Positions 23,329 through 31,254 of a stretch of DNA of 64,000 nucleotides are shown here, in pieces. The DNA comes from Mucilaginibacter rigui. Lineage in GTDB: Bacteria; Bacteroidota; Bacteroidia; Sphingobacteriales; Sphingobacteriaceae. The first letter of the stretch is position 1. Each line of letters begins with the position of its first letter. Location of the stretch: the NCBI RefSeq assembly GCF_014773275.1, contig NZ_JACWMW010000006.1, positions 62,001 through 126,000 of the forward strand, read 5' to 3'. The notes under the pieces were generated by a model. It saw only the letters and a list, made by a program, of their open reading frames with translations, did not search any database and was not told where the DNA came from. A program made the position numbers and the translations under genes.

Positions 23329-23958
23329 TTATTTTGCGTTGGTTATTTTCAGGTTCTTCCAATCACCGGGCGAACCATTGCCCACCCAGTAGCCAATTTT
23401 TGTGCCGCCTGTATTTACCAGCGGGGTAACCGTTAAGGCCGCTTGCTGCGTGCCGTTAACATATACATTTATTTTACTTGCCGATACCATAATGCGCACA
23501 TGGAACCATCCGTTAGGGTCGGGGGCAGGAGTTACCGCCTGCTCGTATTTATTCGGGAACTTCTCTCTTAATATTGGCCAATCGTACTTGGGTACTGCTA
23601 TGTACTGCACCCCATGGCTTTTGCGCACAGCATCTGCCGACAGGAAATTAAAAGGCCTGAAATACACACTTTCATAAGTGGTATCGTTTAACCCATGAAA
23701 GGCAACTCCTACAAAACTGCCCTGCATTTGGTCGTTCCCCTTAACATCAAACTCGATTGTGCCGCTTTTAAATTGCTTATTTTTTATCCACGCAATGCCT
23801 TCATTATCTACCCCGTTAAGGTGTATGCTCCCATCGGCCCCAAAACCGATCTGCCGGTTAAAAACGATAAAATCGGCCTCGTTCGGGAGCGCCATCTGGC
23901 CATAGCAATGCACTGTACACATGCAAGCCGCAAAAAGTAATGCTTTATATAGTTTCAT
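23329..23958 (-). CDS. Secreted concanavalin-like (LamG/DUF1080-type) domain protein
   Basis: 209 residues with a signal peptide (about 1-20, ending CYGQ). The mature part has the jelly-roll signature of this group: GIAWIKNKQFKSGTIEFDVK, then GVAFHGLNDTTYESVYFRPF, PNGWFHVRIMVS and KINVYVNGTQQAALTV. No catalytic residues are evident, so carbohydrate binding is more likely than hydrolysis. It ends 22 bases after the stop of the serine hydrolase gene (both minus strand), so the two may be in one transcript. Confidence 0.7.
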   Translation of the reverse strand: MKLYKALLFAACMCTVHCYGQMALPNEADFIVFNRQIGFGADGSIHLNGVDNEGIAWIKNKQFKSGTIEFDVKGNDQMQGSFVGVAFHGLNDTTYESVYFRPFNFLSADAVRKSHGVQYIAVPKYDWPILREKFPNKYEQAVTPAPDPNGWFHVRIMVSASKINVYVNGTQQAALTVTPLVNTGGTKIGYWVGNGSPGDWKNLKITNAK

Positions 23959-23980
23959 GTATGCTGATATTTTTTTTATA

Positions 23981-25447
23981 TCATTCTATCTTTTTTGCAT
24001 CATTTACCCCACCCTGGTATATTCTGCATATTATGATTTTCCCTTTATCATCTTTAATAAACTCAATCTCGACAGGTACAACTTTAAGGAAGAACTTATT
24101 CTGCGCTTCAGCAAAAAGATCAAGTTTTCCCTGGCCAGTTGCCCGTCCGTATAATTTATTCCCTTCGCGGGTTATGGATAAATTAAAGCCCGGCCTCATC
24201 TCATATTTCCCCACATAGCTTTGCAAAACGGTGCTATCAACAGCAACCTCCTTATAAACCTTCGACCGATACAACCCATTAAAATTATAAACTTTTGCTA
24301 TGCTGTTTATAATTTCATTCATGATAGCCCCATCGTCAGAATTTACCATAACAACTACACCGTTACCACCATCAAGGCTGCCAAAATACTGGCACCTAAA
24401 ACCCTCATTGGCACCACCATGTTGAAAGTACTTTGTCCCGCTGTTTTCGTCTATAAAAACTCCTAAGGCCGCTGCTTTATCAAGGTATGGTGTAAGCCTA
24501 AGTTTTGTAGTTGCCTGGTTAAGCACCTTGCTTGATTTACCCTGATAAGCTAATTGTGTTTCAATAATGTATTTAGAAAGATCGGTAGGGTTTGTCCATA
24601 AACCGGCGGCGGCTTGCTCCGGATAGATGTGATACTTACCCTCAACCGCTGTACCATTATCGCGGTACGCGGTAGCCAGCAGTTCGGGTTTTGTATTTAC
24701 CGGAGGCTGCGTGTAGGTGCTTGCAGTCATCCCCATTGGCTTTAATACATTCTGATACATAAACTGATCATAAGGTTGGTGGGTAATATCCATCACTATT
24801 AATTGTGATATGGTAATACCACCTCCCGAGTACTCAGACCGCAGGCCGGGCTCAAACATAGAGCGGATAGGGTCGGAATTAGCGGGCTTGCTTCCGTTTA
24901 GTATCTGGATAATGGTTGGCAGGCTATCCTTATTACTGTAGCCCCCAAAGCCATGTACTGTTAAACCCGCAGTGTGGCTAAGCAGGTTTTTAGTGTTGAT
25001 TATTTTATGTTTTGATACGCTATCATACGGGAATTTCCAACTGGTAAGGTATTGGTTTATATCTTTATCCGGGTCAAGCTTGCCATCCTGCACAAGTTTT
25101 AAAACACCAACACCATTTAATGATTTACTTATTGATGCCGCCTGAAAAAGTGTTTTATCAGTTACAGGTCTCTTCGCAGCAGCATCGGCCCAGCCATAAC
25201 CTTTGGCCCATTCTATCTTGTAATTGCGGATGACGGCTACGCTAACCCCATTAACCTTATAATGCGCCATACGATCCTGGATAGTCCATGGTGCCTGCCC
25301 TTCTGTTTGGATTAAGCCAACCAGGCCTTTCTCTACAAGCTGTATTTTCTTTTGTAGCGTGTCGTTTATTTTACCGGCAGATTGTGCTATCGCGTTTAAC
25401 CTGCTCAGTGATAATACAACAAGCAGTGCATACCTTGTTTTCTTCAT
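23981..25447 (-). CDS. Exported serine hydrolase, class C beta-lactamase fold
   Basis: 488 residues with a signal peptide at about 1-21. The beta-lactamase/esterase domain carries S105-I-S-K108 in the QAASISKSL segment. A tyrosine motif EYSGGG lies near residue 200, and an HxG-type FQHGGANEG near 360. A smaller C-terminal domain of about 90 residues (LQSYVGKYEMRPG) is the beta-barrel often found behind such domains. Family members include D-aminopeptidases, esterases and peptidoglycan-modifying enzymes, and true beta-lactamase activity is not implied. It lies 19 bases downstream of the permease gene on the same strand. Confidence 0.88.
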   Translation of the reverse strand: MKKTRYALLVVLSLSRLNAIAQSAGKINDTLQKKIQLVEKGLVGLIQTEGQAPWTIQDRMAHYKVNGVSVAVIRNYKIEWAKGYGWADAAAKRPVTDKTLFQAASISKSLNGVGVLKLVQDGKLDPDKDINQYLTSWKFPYDSVSKHKIINTKNLLSHTAGLTVHGFGGYSNKDSLPTIIQILNGSKPANSDPIRSMFEPGLRSEYSGGGITISQLIVMDITHQPYDQFMYQNVLKPMGMTASTYTQPPVNTKPELLATAYRDNGTAVEGKYHIYPEQAAAGLWTNPTDLSKYIIETQLAYQGKSSKVLNQATTKLRLTPYLDKAAALGVFIDENSGTKYFQHGGANEGFRCQYFGSLDGGNGVVVMVNSDDGAIMNEIINSIAKVYNFNGLYRSKVYKEVAVDSTVLQSYVGKYEMRPGFNLSITREGNKLYGRATGQGKLDLFAEAQNKFFLKVVPVEIEFIKDDKGKIIICRIYQGGVNDAKKIE

Positions 25448-25466
25448 ATACTATAAGCTATATATC

Positions 25467-27869
25467 TTATTCTGTTTTTAAACTTTTAACCGGGTTTGTC
25501 AGCGCAGCCTTTATACTTTGGTAGCTAACTGTTAATACTGTTATTACGATTGCACCTACCGCGGTCAGTGCAAAAATCCACCACGAAAGTTCGGCGCGGT
25601 ATTTATAATCCTGTAACCAACCATGCATCAGGTAATAAGCCATTGGTATGGCTATAAGCAAGGATATACTCACCAGGATAATAAAATCGGTAGACATTAA
25701 GCGCCAAAGGTTAAATACCGATGCGCCTAATACCTTACGTACACCTATCTCTTTGATGCGCTGCTCGGCCATAAACGATGCCATGCCAAACAAGCCCATA
25801 CAACTAATAAAAATGGCTAATAGGGTAAAAAAGCCCGCCAGTTTGCCTACACGCTCTTCGTTGGCAAATTTCTTGGAGTATTCCTCGTCGGTAAACTTAT
25901 ATTCAAAAGGGCTTCCCGGATCGTATTGTTTAAATACCGCCTCAATTTTCGCCATCGCATCATGGGTGCTCTTTTTCGGGTCGAGGCGGATATCTATCAT
26001 ACCCTCCACATCATTGCTTAATACAAAAATGCTTGGCTTTACGGGTTCATATGGTGATGACATCACCATATCTTTTATTACGCCTATCACCTTATATTTC
26101 CGCCCCCAATCTATCACTTCGCCTACGGCATGTTTAAAATTCATGAATTTCGCGGCAGATTCATTCAATATCATCGCCGTTGAATCGCTAACGTAAGCCC
26201 TTGAGAAATCACGGCCTTCAATGATCTTCCAGTTGGCTACTTTACCAAACTCGGGGGTAAGGCGTATGGTGCCAAAATCGTCCTGCAAATCGGGCGCTTT
26301 ACCGCGCCAGTTAAGGCCGCTGTTATTTGAATACACATCGGTAAGGGGGCTACCTGATTCGGCCATTTCAATAACAAAACCACTTTGCAGCAAATCGTTA
26401 CGCACAGCCGCGAAATTCTTGTGGATATCGTCAGATTTCATGCTCATTTGCACCAAGCCGGTACGGTCATAACCCACGGGCCTGTTTTTAGTGAACTGCA
26501 CCTGCCTGAATACGATAATGGTACAAATAATTAAGGTGGCCGATACAAAAAATTGCAGCACCACCAAAATTTTGCGTGGTAACGCTGCATACCTGCCCGC
26601 CTTAAATGTACCTTTTAGCACTTTAACCGGTTGGAAAGACGATAAGTAAAACGCAGGATAACTGCCGGCAACAACCCCGGTAAACAAGGTAAAACCCAAG
26701 CCCAATATCCAGAATAAAGGATTAGCCCAAAGGATGCCTACGGTTTTACCTGCAACCTGGTTAAACCAGGGTAATATCAGCAATACCAATACTATCGAGA
26801 AGAGAAAGGCGAAGGCAGTAACCATCAATGACTCGCTAAAGAACTGGCCTATCAACTGGCTGCGTAATGAGCCTACCGTTTTACGTATGCCAACCTCTTT
26901 GGCACGTTTCTCTGACCGAGCGGTGCTCAGGTTCATGAAGTTTATGCAAGCCAGCAATAGCACAAATACACCAATTATGCCAAACAGCCATACAAACTGG
27001 ATATCGCCACCGGTGTTTATGCCATCCTTAAATTCCGAATACAGGTGCCACTTTTCCATAGGGTGCAAAAACACCAGCGGTTTAAATGATGCACCAACCT
27101 TATCGCCTGCAAGGGCAATTTTTTTTTCTTTTAAGCCTTTTATACGAGCGTTTACTTTATTTATGTCGGCTTTATCATTCAGTTGCGCAAATATCTGAAA
27201 TGAATTATTTCCCCATTGGGTACTAGCCCGTTTTATCCATTCCTGGTTAATGGGATACAGATCCCAGGGGAGGATAATATTCAACTCATTAAAGGTAGAA
27301 TTACGGGGTAGGTCTGCATACACACCTGTAACTTTAACCAGTTGTTTATTATCAAGCTTTATAGTTTTGTTCATCGGGTCATCACTGCCAAATAAAGCCG
27401 TAGCCACTTTCTGCGATAGTAATATAGATGACGGATCCTTTAACCCTCCACGTGTGCCCTTCAGCATTTTTAGGGTGAGCATTTCTGTTACCTCGGGTTG
27501 CATAAAGCTGCCCTGCTGTGTTATCTTTTTATCGCCGAAGGCTACAATATGGTCGTAGTTCCAGCTTGATAACGTTACATATTTAAAATCCTTACCGGTG
27601 CCGGTATACTCTTCCCTTAACATGGTGCCCAGGGGTATAGGCATTGCCACCTGGCTACCAACCTTACCATTAAAGGTTTGGTGTTGCCATACCTGCACTA
27701 TCTTATCCTCGTTCTGAAAATTTTTATTGTACGAGATCTCGTCCCAGATCCATAAGCCTATCAGTATGGCAACCGCCATCCCCACCGAAAGCCCGGTAAC
27801 ATTAATAAATGTATGCGCTTTGTTTTTGGTAAGGTTGCGCCACGATATTTTTAAGTAATTTTTTATCAT
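25467..27869 (-). CDS. MacB/FtsX-type ABC transporter permease
   Basis: 800 residues from the ATG in KNYLKISWRN; an extended frame with ten more residues is less likely. The layout has an N-terminal helix (about 20-40), a MacB periplasmic core domain (about 45-245), three helices with the FtsX motif around 285-420, a second periplasmic domain with EFGKVANWKIIEGRDFS, and a final three-helix FtsX unit containing EQRIKEIGVRKVLGAS. Bacteroidota carry many such duplicated permeases, usually with a separate MacB-like ATPase that is not seen here. Cargo is unknown. It precedes the serine hydrolase gene on the same strand. Confidence 0.9.
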   Translation of the reverse strand: MIKNYLKISWRNLTKNKAHTFINVTGLSVGMAVAILIGLWIWDEISYNKNFQNEDKIVQVWQHQTFNGKVGSQVAMPIPLGTMLREEYTGTGKDFKYVTLSSWNYDHIVAFGDKKITQQGSFMQPEVTEMLTLKMLKGTRGGLKDPSSILLSQKVATALFGSDDPMNKTIKLDNKQLVKVTGVYADLPRNSTFNELNIILPWDLYPINQEWIKRASTQWGNNSFQIFAQLNDKADINKVNARIKGLKEKKIALAGDKVGASFKPLVFLHPMEKWHLYSEFKDGINTGGDIQFVWLFGIIGVFVLLLACINFMNLSTARSEKRAKEVGIRKTVGSLRSQLIGQFFSESLMVTAFAFLFSIVLVLLILPWFNQVAGKTVGILWANPLFWILGLGFTLFTGVVAGSYPAFYLSSFQPVKVLKGTFKAGRYAALPRKILVVLQFFVSATLIICTIIVFRQVQFTKNRPVGYDRTGLVQMSMKSDDIHKNFAAVRNDLLQSGFVIEMAESGSPLTDVYSNNSGLNWRGKAPDLQDDFGTIRLTPEFGKVANWKIIEGRDFSRAYVSDSTAMILNESAAKFMNFKHAVGEVIDWGRKYKVIGVIKDMVMSSPYEPVKPSIFVLSNDVEGMIDIRLDPKKSTHDAMAKIEAVFKQYDPGSPFEYKFTDEEYSKKFANEERVGKLAGFFTLLAIFISCMGLFGMASFMAEQRIKEIGVRKVLGASVFNLWRLMSTDFIILVSISLLIAIPMAYYLMHGWLQDYKYRAELSWWIFALTAVGAIVITVLTVSYQSIKAALTNPVKSLKTE

Positions 27870-28082
27870 AACAATATTTTTTATTGGCGAGGTTAGCAAG
27901 CAAGCTTGCTATAGGGTTTAATAGAAAGATACGTGCCAATTTTATAAAATACTAATTATCAATACATTAAAAAGGGATGCATTTTAAAAACTGTTCGCAA
28001 ACGAACAATGCACTGTTCGATTACAAACAGATAATTAACTGGTTTTTAGTTGTTTATTTTAACCTCAGGGCGCATAAAGAAA

Positions 28083-28162
28083 AACCACAAAGAACGCAGA
28101 GGTTTAAAAAAATAATCAAGCTTTGTAAACTGTATACTTCTGACTCTGCGTTCTTTGTGGTT
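28083..28162. repeat. Perfect 19-bp inverted repeat, 80 bp overall
   Basis: AACCACAAAGAACGCAGAG at 28083-28101 is matched exactly by its reverse complement at 28144-28162, with 42 bases between. This type of CACAAAGAACGCAGAG palindrome is widely dispersed between genes in Bacteroidota genomes (from memory of the group), so a mobile or structural repeat is likely. Confidence 0.7.
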
Positions 28163-28224
28163 AAGTCCAAATATTATAGTGAGCCTGTCTAACCATTAGC
28201 CGACATGCTAAACGTTCAAGTCTT

Positions 28225-28263
28225 CGACAGGCTCAGACTGACAACGACAGGTTCAGAATGACA
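28225..28263. repeat. Two tandem near-identical 19-base units
   Basis: CGACAGGCTCAGACTGACA (28225-28243) and CGACAGGTTCAGAATGACA (28245-28263) differ at two positions. GAGCCTGTC at 28173 is an inverted partner of the GACAGGCTC in the first unit. The last unit touches the stop codon of the DUF1080 gene. Confidence 0.6.
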
Positions 28264-28264
28264 T

Positions 28265-29641
28265 CTATTTCAATTCCTTTAACTTCACATTCCTGAAATC
28301 CACATCAAAGCCATGGTCCTGCAGCAGGATGTGCCCTTCTTTAGCTTCGCCGAAATCTTTCCAAACCTTGTATTTGCTGATGGCCACCAGGTCGCGGTAT
28401 GCTGCCGAACCACGATCGTACTCCAGTACTTTTACACCATTAAGATAATGCACTACGTGGTTATTTGGTAAAACCACAATGCGCCCAATATTCCACGCGC
28501 CAATAGGGTGTACAAAGCGGGCTTGCTTTTTGGCGGGGATAAGGTCATATAAAGATGCCAGCGTGCGGTCGCCGTCGCGGCCAAGTTTGGCATCGGGATG
28601 TACGGCATCATCCAAAACCTGGTACTCCAGCCCAATGGCAGATCCCTGCGTTTTTTCATCGAGTGTTACAAAGTATTTAACGCCGCTATTAGCCCCACGG
28701 CTCATCCTAAACTCAAACGACATATCAAATGCACTGTACATTTTATCGGTAATAATATCGCCGCCGTTAGTAGCTTCGCCACCGTTTGCACCAATTACTG
28801 ATAGCATTCCGTTCTCTACCTTCCACCCCTTTTTAGGGAAAGTAGCAGCCGTAGCGCTGTGCCAGCCAGCATTTGTTTTACCATCAAATAATAACTTCCA
28901 TCCATCCAGTTTCTCATAAGGCGACAATACATTTTGCTGCAGGTTTACAACATAAACATCTTTGGCAAATGGTTGTGGTTTAAGGTTGGTGGTTTTTATC
29001 TGTACGTTTTTAAAGAAGATCCTTTTCCCTGCCTGTTTTTCATCACTTATAGCATGGACCTGCAGGCCTATAAAACCTCTGGCATCCACCGTATCAACCA
29101 CCATGGCTGTGGCTATCCCGTTTATCCAGGTCTTGGTGGTATTACCAATACATTCTATTTTTATGTGATTAAACTCGCCGTTTGTCCATGCGTTTTGTGC
29201 TTTGGCATTCAAGTCCATTGGGTAAAGCCAGTCGCGGCGGCCTTCATCGTAAATGCCACCTGTCCACTTACGGGTGCTGGGGTCTATTTCGCACTGGCGA
29301 CCGTAAACCTGGCCTTTACCCTCGTGCCCGGCGGCATTATAATGGCTGCGCAGCTGGATACCAGAGTTGGTGAGATCGCTTTCTGTTTTGGCATCAAGCT
29401 CTAAAATAAAATCGCCGTACTCCTTCTCGGTCACTAAAAAGGTATTGCCGCTGTTGAGTACTGCAGTACCGGTTATACCGCCGTTCTCTACTTTATACTC
29501 GGCTTTGCCGGCCAGGATCTTCCAGCCGTTAAGGTTTTTGCCGTTAAACAAATTAACATAACCAGCTTTTGTTTGGGCCGATGCAGTTTGCAAGCCACCC
29601 GCAATAGTTAAGGCCAGCAAGCAAGTTTTTAAGTTTTTCAT
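28265..29641 (-). CDS. Two-domain DUF1080 (3-keto-disaccharide hydrolase-type) secreted protein
   Basis: 458 residues with a signal peptide (about 1-22). It contains two copies of the DUF1080 jelly roll. The first (about 28-215) begins GYVNLFNGKNLNGWKILAG and the second (about 240-456) begins GWKLLFDGKTNAGWHS. Both keep the LF(N/D)GKxxxGW opening, and the second has the HPDAKLG and GRIVVLPNNHVVHYLNG segments. Members act on 3-keto-glycosides in the extracytoplasmic space. The Gfo/Idh/MocA oxidoreductase gene lies 22 bases upstream on the same strand, a pairing that fits C3 oxidation of a glycoside followed by cleavage. The substrate is unknown. Confidence 0.88.
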   Translation of the reverse strand: MKNLKTCLLALTIAGGLQTASAQTKAGYVNLFNGKNLNGWKILAGKAEYKVENGGITGTAVLNSGNTFLVTEKEYGDFILELDAKTESDLTNSGIQLRSHYNAAGHEGKGQVYGRQCEIDPSTRKWTGGIYDEGRRDWLYPMDLNAKAQNAWTNGEFNHIKIECIGNTTKTWINGIATAMVVDTVDARGFIGLQVHAISDEKQAGKRIFFKNVQIKTTNLKPQPFAKDVYVVNLQQNVLSPYEKLDGWKLLFDGKTNAGWHSATAATFPKKGWKVENGMLSVIGANGGEATNGGDIITDKMYSAFDMSFEFRMSRGANSGVKYFVTLDEKTQGSAIGLEYQVLDDAVHPDAKLGRDGDRTLASLYDLIPAKKQARFVHPIGAWNIGRIVVLPNNHVVHYLNGVKVLEYDRGSAAYRDLVAISKYKVWKDFGEAKEGHILLQDHGFDVDFRNVKLKELK

Positions 29642-29663
29642 AATATATATTAAGGCTGATGTA

Positions 29664-30989
29664 TTAAACTTTCAAATTCCATCCCGGTTGGTACTCTCGG
29701 CCCCAAAGTTTTGCGGCTTCTTTATCATGCAGGATATGCCCGTTGGTGCTATCCAGATTAAGCACCCTGCCAACACGCTGGGCAATGTTACCCAGATGCG
29801 GTATTACGGTAGATTTATGCCCGTTGATAATAGTTTGGTTAAGCTTCTCTGTCCCCTGTATAGCACTAATAAAGTTTTGCAGATGCACACGGTCAAGCAC
29901 TTCGGTAGGGCTAACTTTGTTTGACGCATCAACCGCAACTGCATCTTTAATTTCTTTAACCAGCTTATTATTATAATCATAAACCTGGTAACCATCACCC
30001 CCGCCGTAGTAAATAGTACCATTGTCGCCATAAAAAACAACACCACGGCCAACACCTTCAGAGTTATAGCCGTTACAGCTACGCCCCTCCCATGAAAGAG
30101 CCGTATTGTTGGGGAAGTTTGCTAATATAGTTTGCGTATCAGGTGTTTCCCAATCATCCTTAAAAGCAAAACGCCCGCCCGATGAGGTTACCTTGTTAGG
30201 GAAATCAACACCAAGGCCCCAGCGCATTACATCAATTTCGTGCGTGCCGTTGTTCAGCGCCTCGCCGGTGCCCCAGTTCCAATGCCAGTGCCAGTTGTAA
30301 TGGATCAGGTTATCCTTGTATTCCCTGCGCGGGGCATAACCCTGCCACAGGTCGTAATTTAAGTGTGAAGGTACGGGTACAACTTTGCCTACCCCGATTG
30401 ATTTACGGTTATTTACATACCAGCCTCTTGCAAAATAAGCACGGCCAATTACGCCGCCGTGCAGTTCGGCCACCATTTTTTGTACATTCTCAAACGACCG
30501 GCGCTGGCTACCCATTTGTACAAGCTTATTATATTTGGCAGCGGCAGCGATGGCCATTTCACCCTCGTGCGGATTATGGCTGCAGGGTTTTTCTACATAC
30601 ACATGTTTGCCTGCCTGGCAGGCCAATATAGTTGCGGGCGCGTGCCAGTGGTCGGGCGCGGCAATAACCAGGGCATCAAGATCTTTTTTCTCTAATAACT
30701 GACGTACATCGGCTATGCCGGTTGGTTTTTTACCGGTTATTTTGGCAATATCAGCAATGCATTTGGCCATGGCATTACTATCAACATCGCATATATAGCC
30801 TATTTCCACATCAGGCAGCGCGGCTAACTTTTGAGCCAAAAAAGCCCCACGGCTATTTACGCCCATTACGCCAATAACAACCTTTTTATTGGGCGAGCCT
30901 TTAAAAATACCGCCCATTGCCAGGCCCGGGCCAACTAATAAACTGGTGCCTGTTATGGCCATGTTTTGTATAAATTTTCTGCGTTCCAT
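29664..30989 (-). CDS. Gfo/Idh/MocA-family oxidoreductase with twin-arginine-like signal
   Basis: 441 residues from the ATG giving MERRKFIQNMAITGTSLLVG, a Tat-like signal. A longer frame would bury this signal 27 residues in and is rejected. The Rossmann domain follows (KVVIGVMGVNSRGAFLAQKL), with the family motif EKP in YVEKPCSHNPHEGE and a C-terminal beta-sheet domain with GTGEALNNGTHEIDVMRWGL. Such exported members oxidise or reduce sugar carbons with tightly bound NAD(P). The pairing with the DUF1080 gene downstream suggests 3-keto-sugar chemistry in the periplasm. Confidence 0.9.
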   Translation of the reverse strand: MERRKFIQNMAITGTSLLVGPGLAMGGIFKGSPNKKVVIGVMGVNSRGAFLAQKLAALPDVEIGYICDVDSNAMAKCIADIAKITGKKPTGIADVRQLLEKKDLDALVIAAPDHWHAPATILACQAGKHVYVEKPCSHNPHEGEMAIAAAAKYNKLVQMGSQRRSFENVQKMVAELHGGVIGRAYFARGWYVNNRKSIGVGKVVPVPSHLNYDLWQGYAPRREYKDNLIHYNWHWHWNWGTGEALNNGTHEIDVMRWGLGVDFPNKVTSSGGRFAFKDDWETPDTQTILANFPNNTALSWEGRSCNGYNSEGVGRGVVFYGDNGTIYYGGGDGYQVYDYNNKLVKEIKDAVAVDASNKVSPTEVLDRVHLQNFISAIQGTEKLNQTIINGHKSTVIPHLGNIAQRVGRVLNLDSTNGHILHDKEAAKLWGREYQPGWNLKV

Positions 30990-31106
30990 AGTAACCGGAG
31001 TTTGGTTTGGTAAGTGTGTAATCGCAATAATTGGTATGGCTAATTTAGTATTTACAAATAAAAAACGCATCTAAACCGGCAATTATAACAACATGGTTAC
31101 TTATTG

Positions 31107-31114
31107 TATTTTTG
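31107..31114 (+). promoter_or_regulatory. Possible promoter -7 box of the M1 aminopeptidase gene
   Basis: TATTTTTG matches TAnnTTTG in the divergent region. The leader to the ATG at 31255 would be about 135 bases, which is long for a box of this kind, and no -33 is clear. Confidence 0.3.
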
Positions 31115-31254
31115 TACTGCCAAAGCTTTGTGTATTATTTGTTATTTAATAGCTGCGGTGCTGTAACATAAAAATTGTTGGGCTGTCTTAAATACAATAA
31201 AAACTAATAATTTAGCTTTTATTATGCTTGCATATCAATTTAACTATTAACTAT

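Larger units (their letters stand above)
27870..28264. other. Intergenic region with two kinds of repeat
   Basis: The 395 bases between the permease and the DUF1080 gene contain a 19-bp perfect inverted repeat (28083-28162) and two near-identical 19-base tandem units (28225-28263). The short open frame across the left part includes a repeat arm and is probably not a gene. Confidence 0.6.

Noticed and set aside
27977..28192. Plus-strand 71-codon open frame
   Set aside because: It runs through an arm of the 19-bp inverted repeat and encodes the low-complexity HKEKPQRTQR type sequence typical of spurious calls over such repeats.
28225..28263. CRISPR-like direct repeats
   Set aside because: Only two adjacent units without spacers, no cas genes in the window.
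31228..31254. TTG start 27 bases before the M1 aminopeptidase ATG
   Set aside because: The ATG at 31255 gives a proper signal peptide; the extension would place nine extra residues before it.
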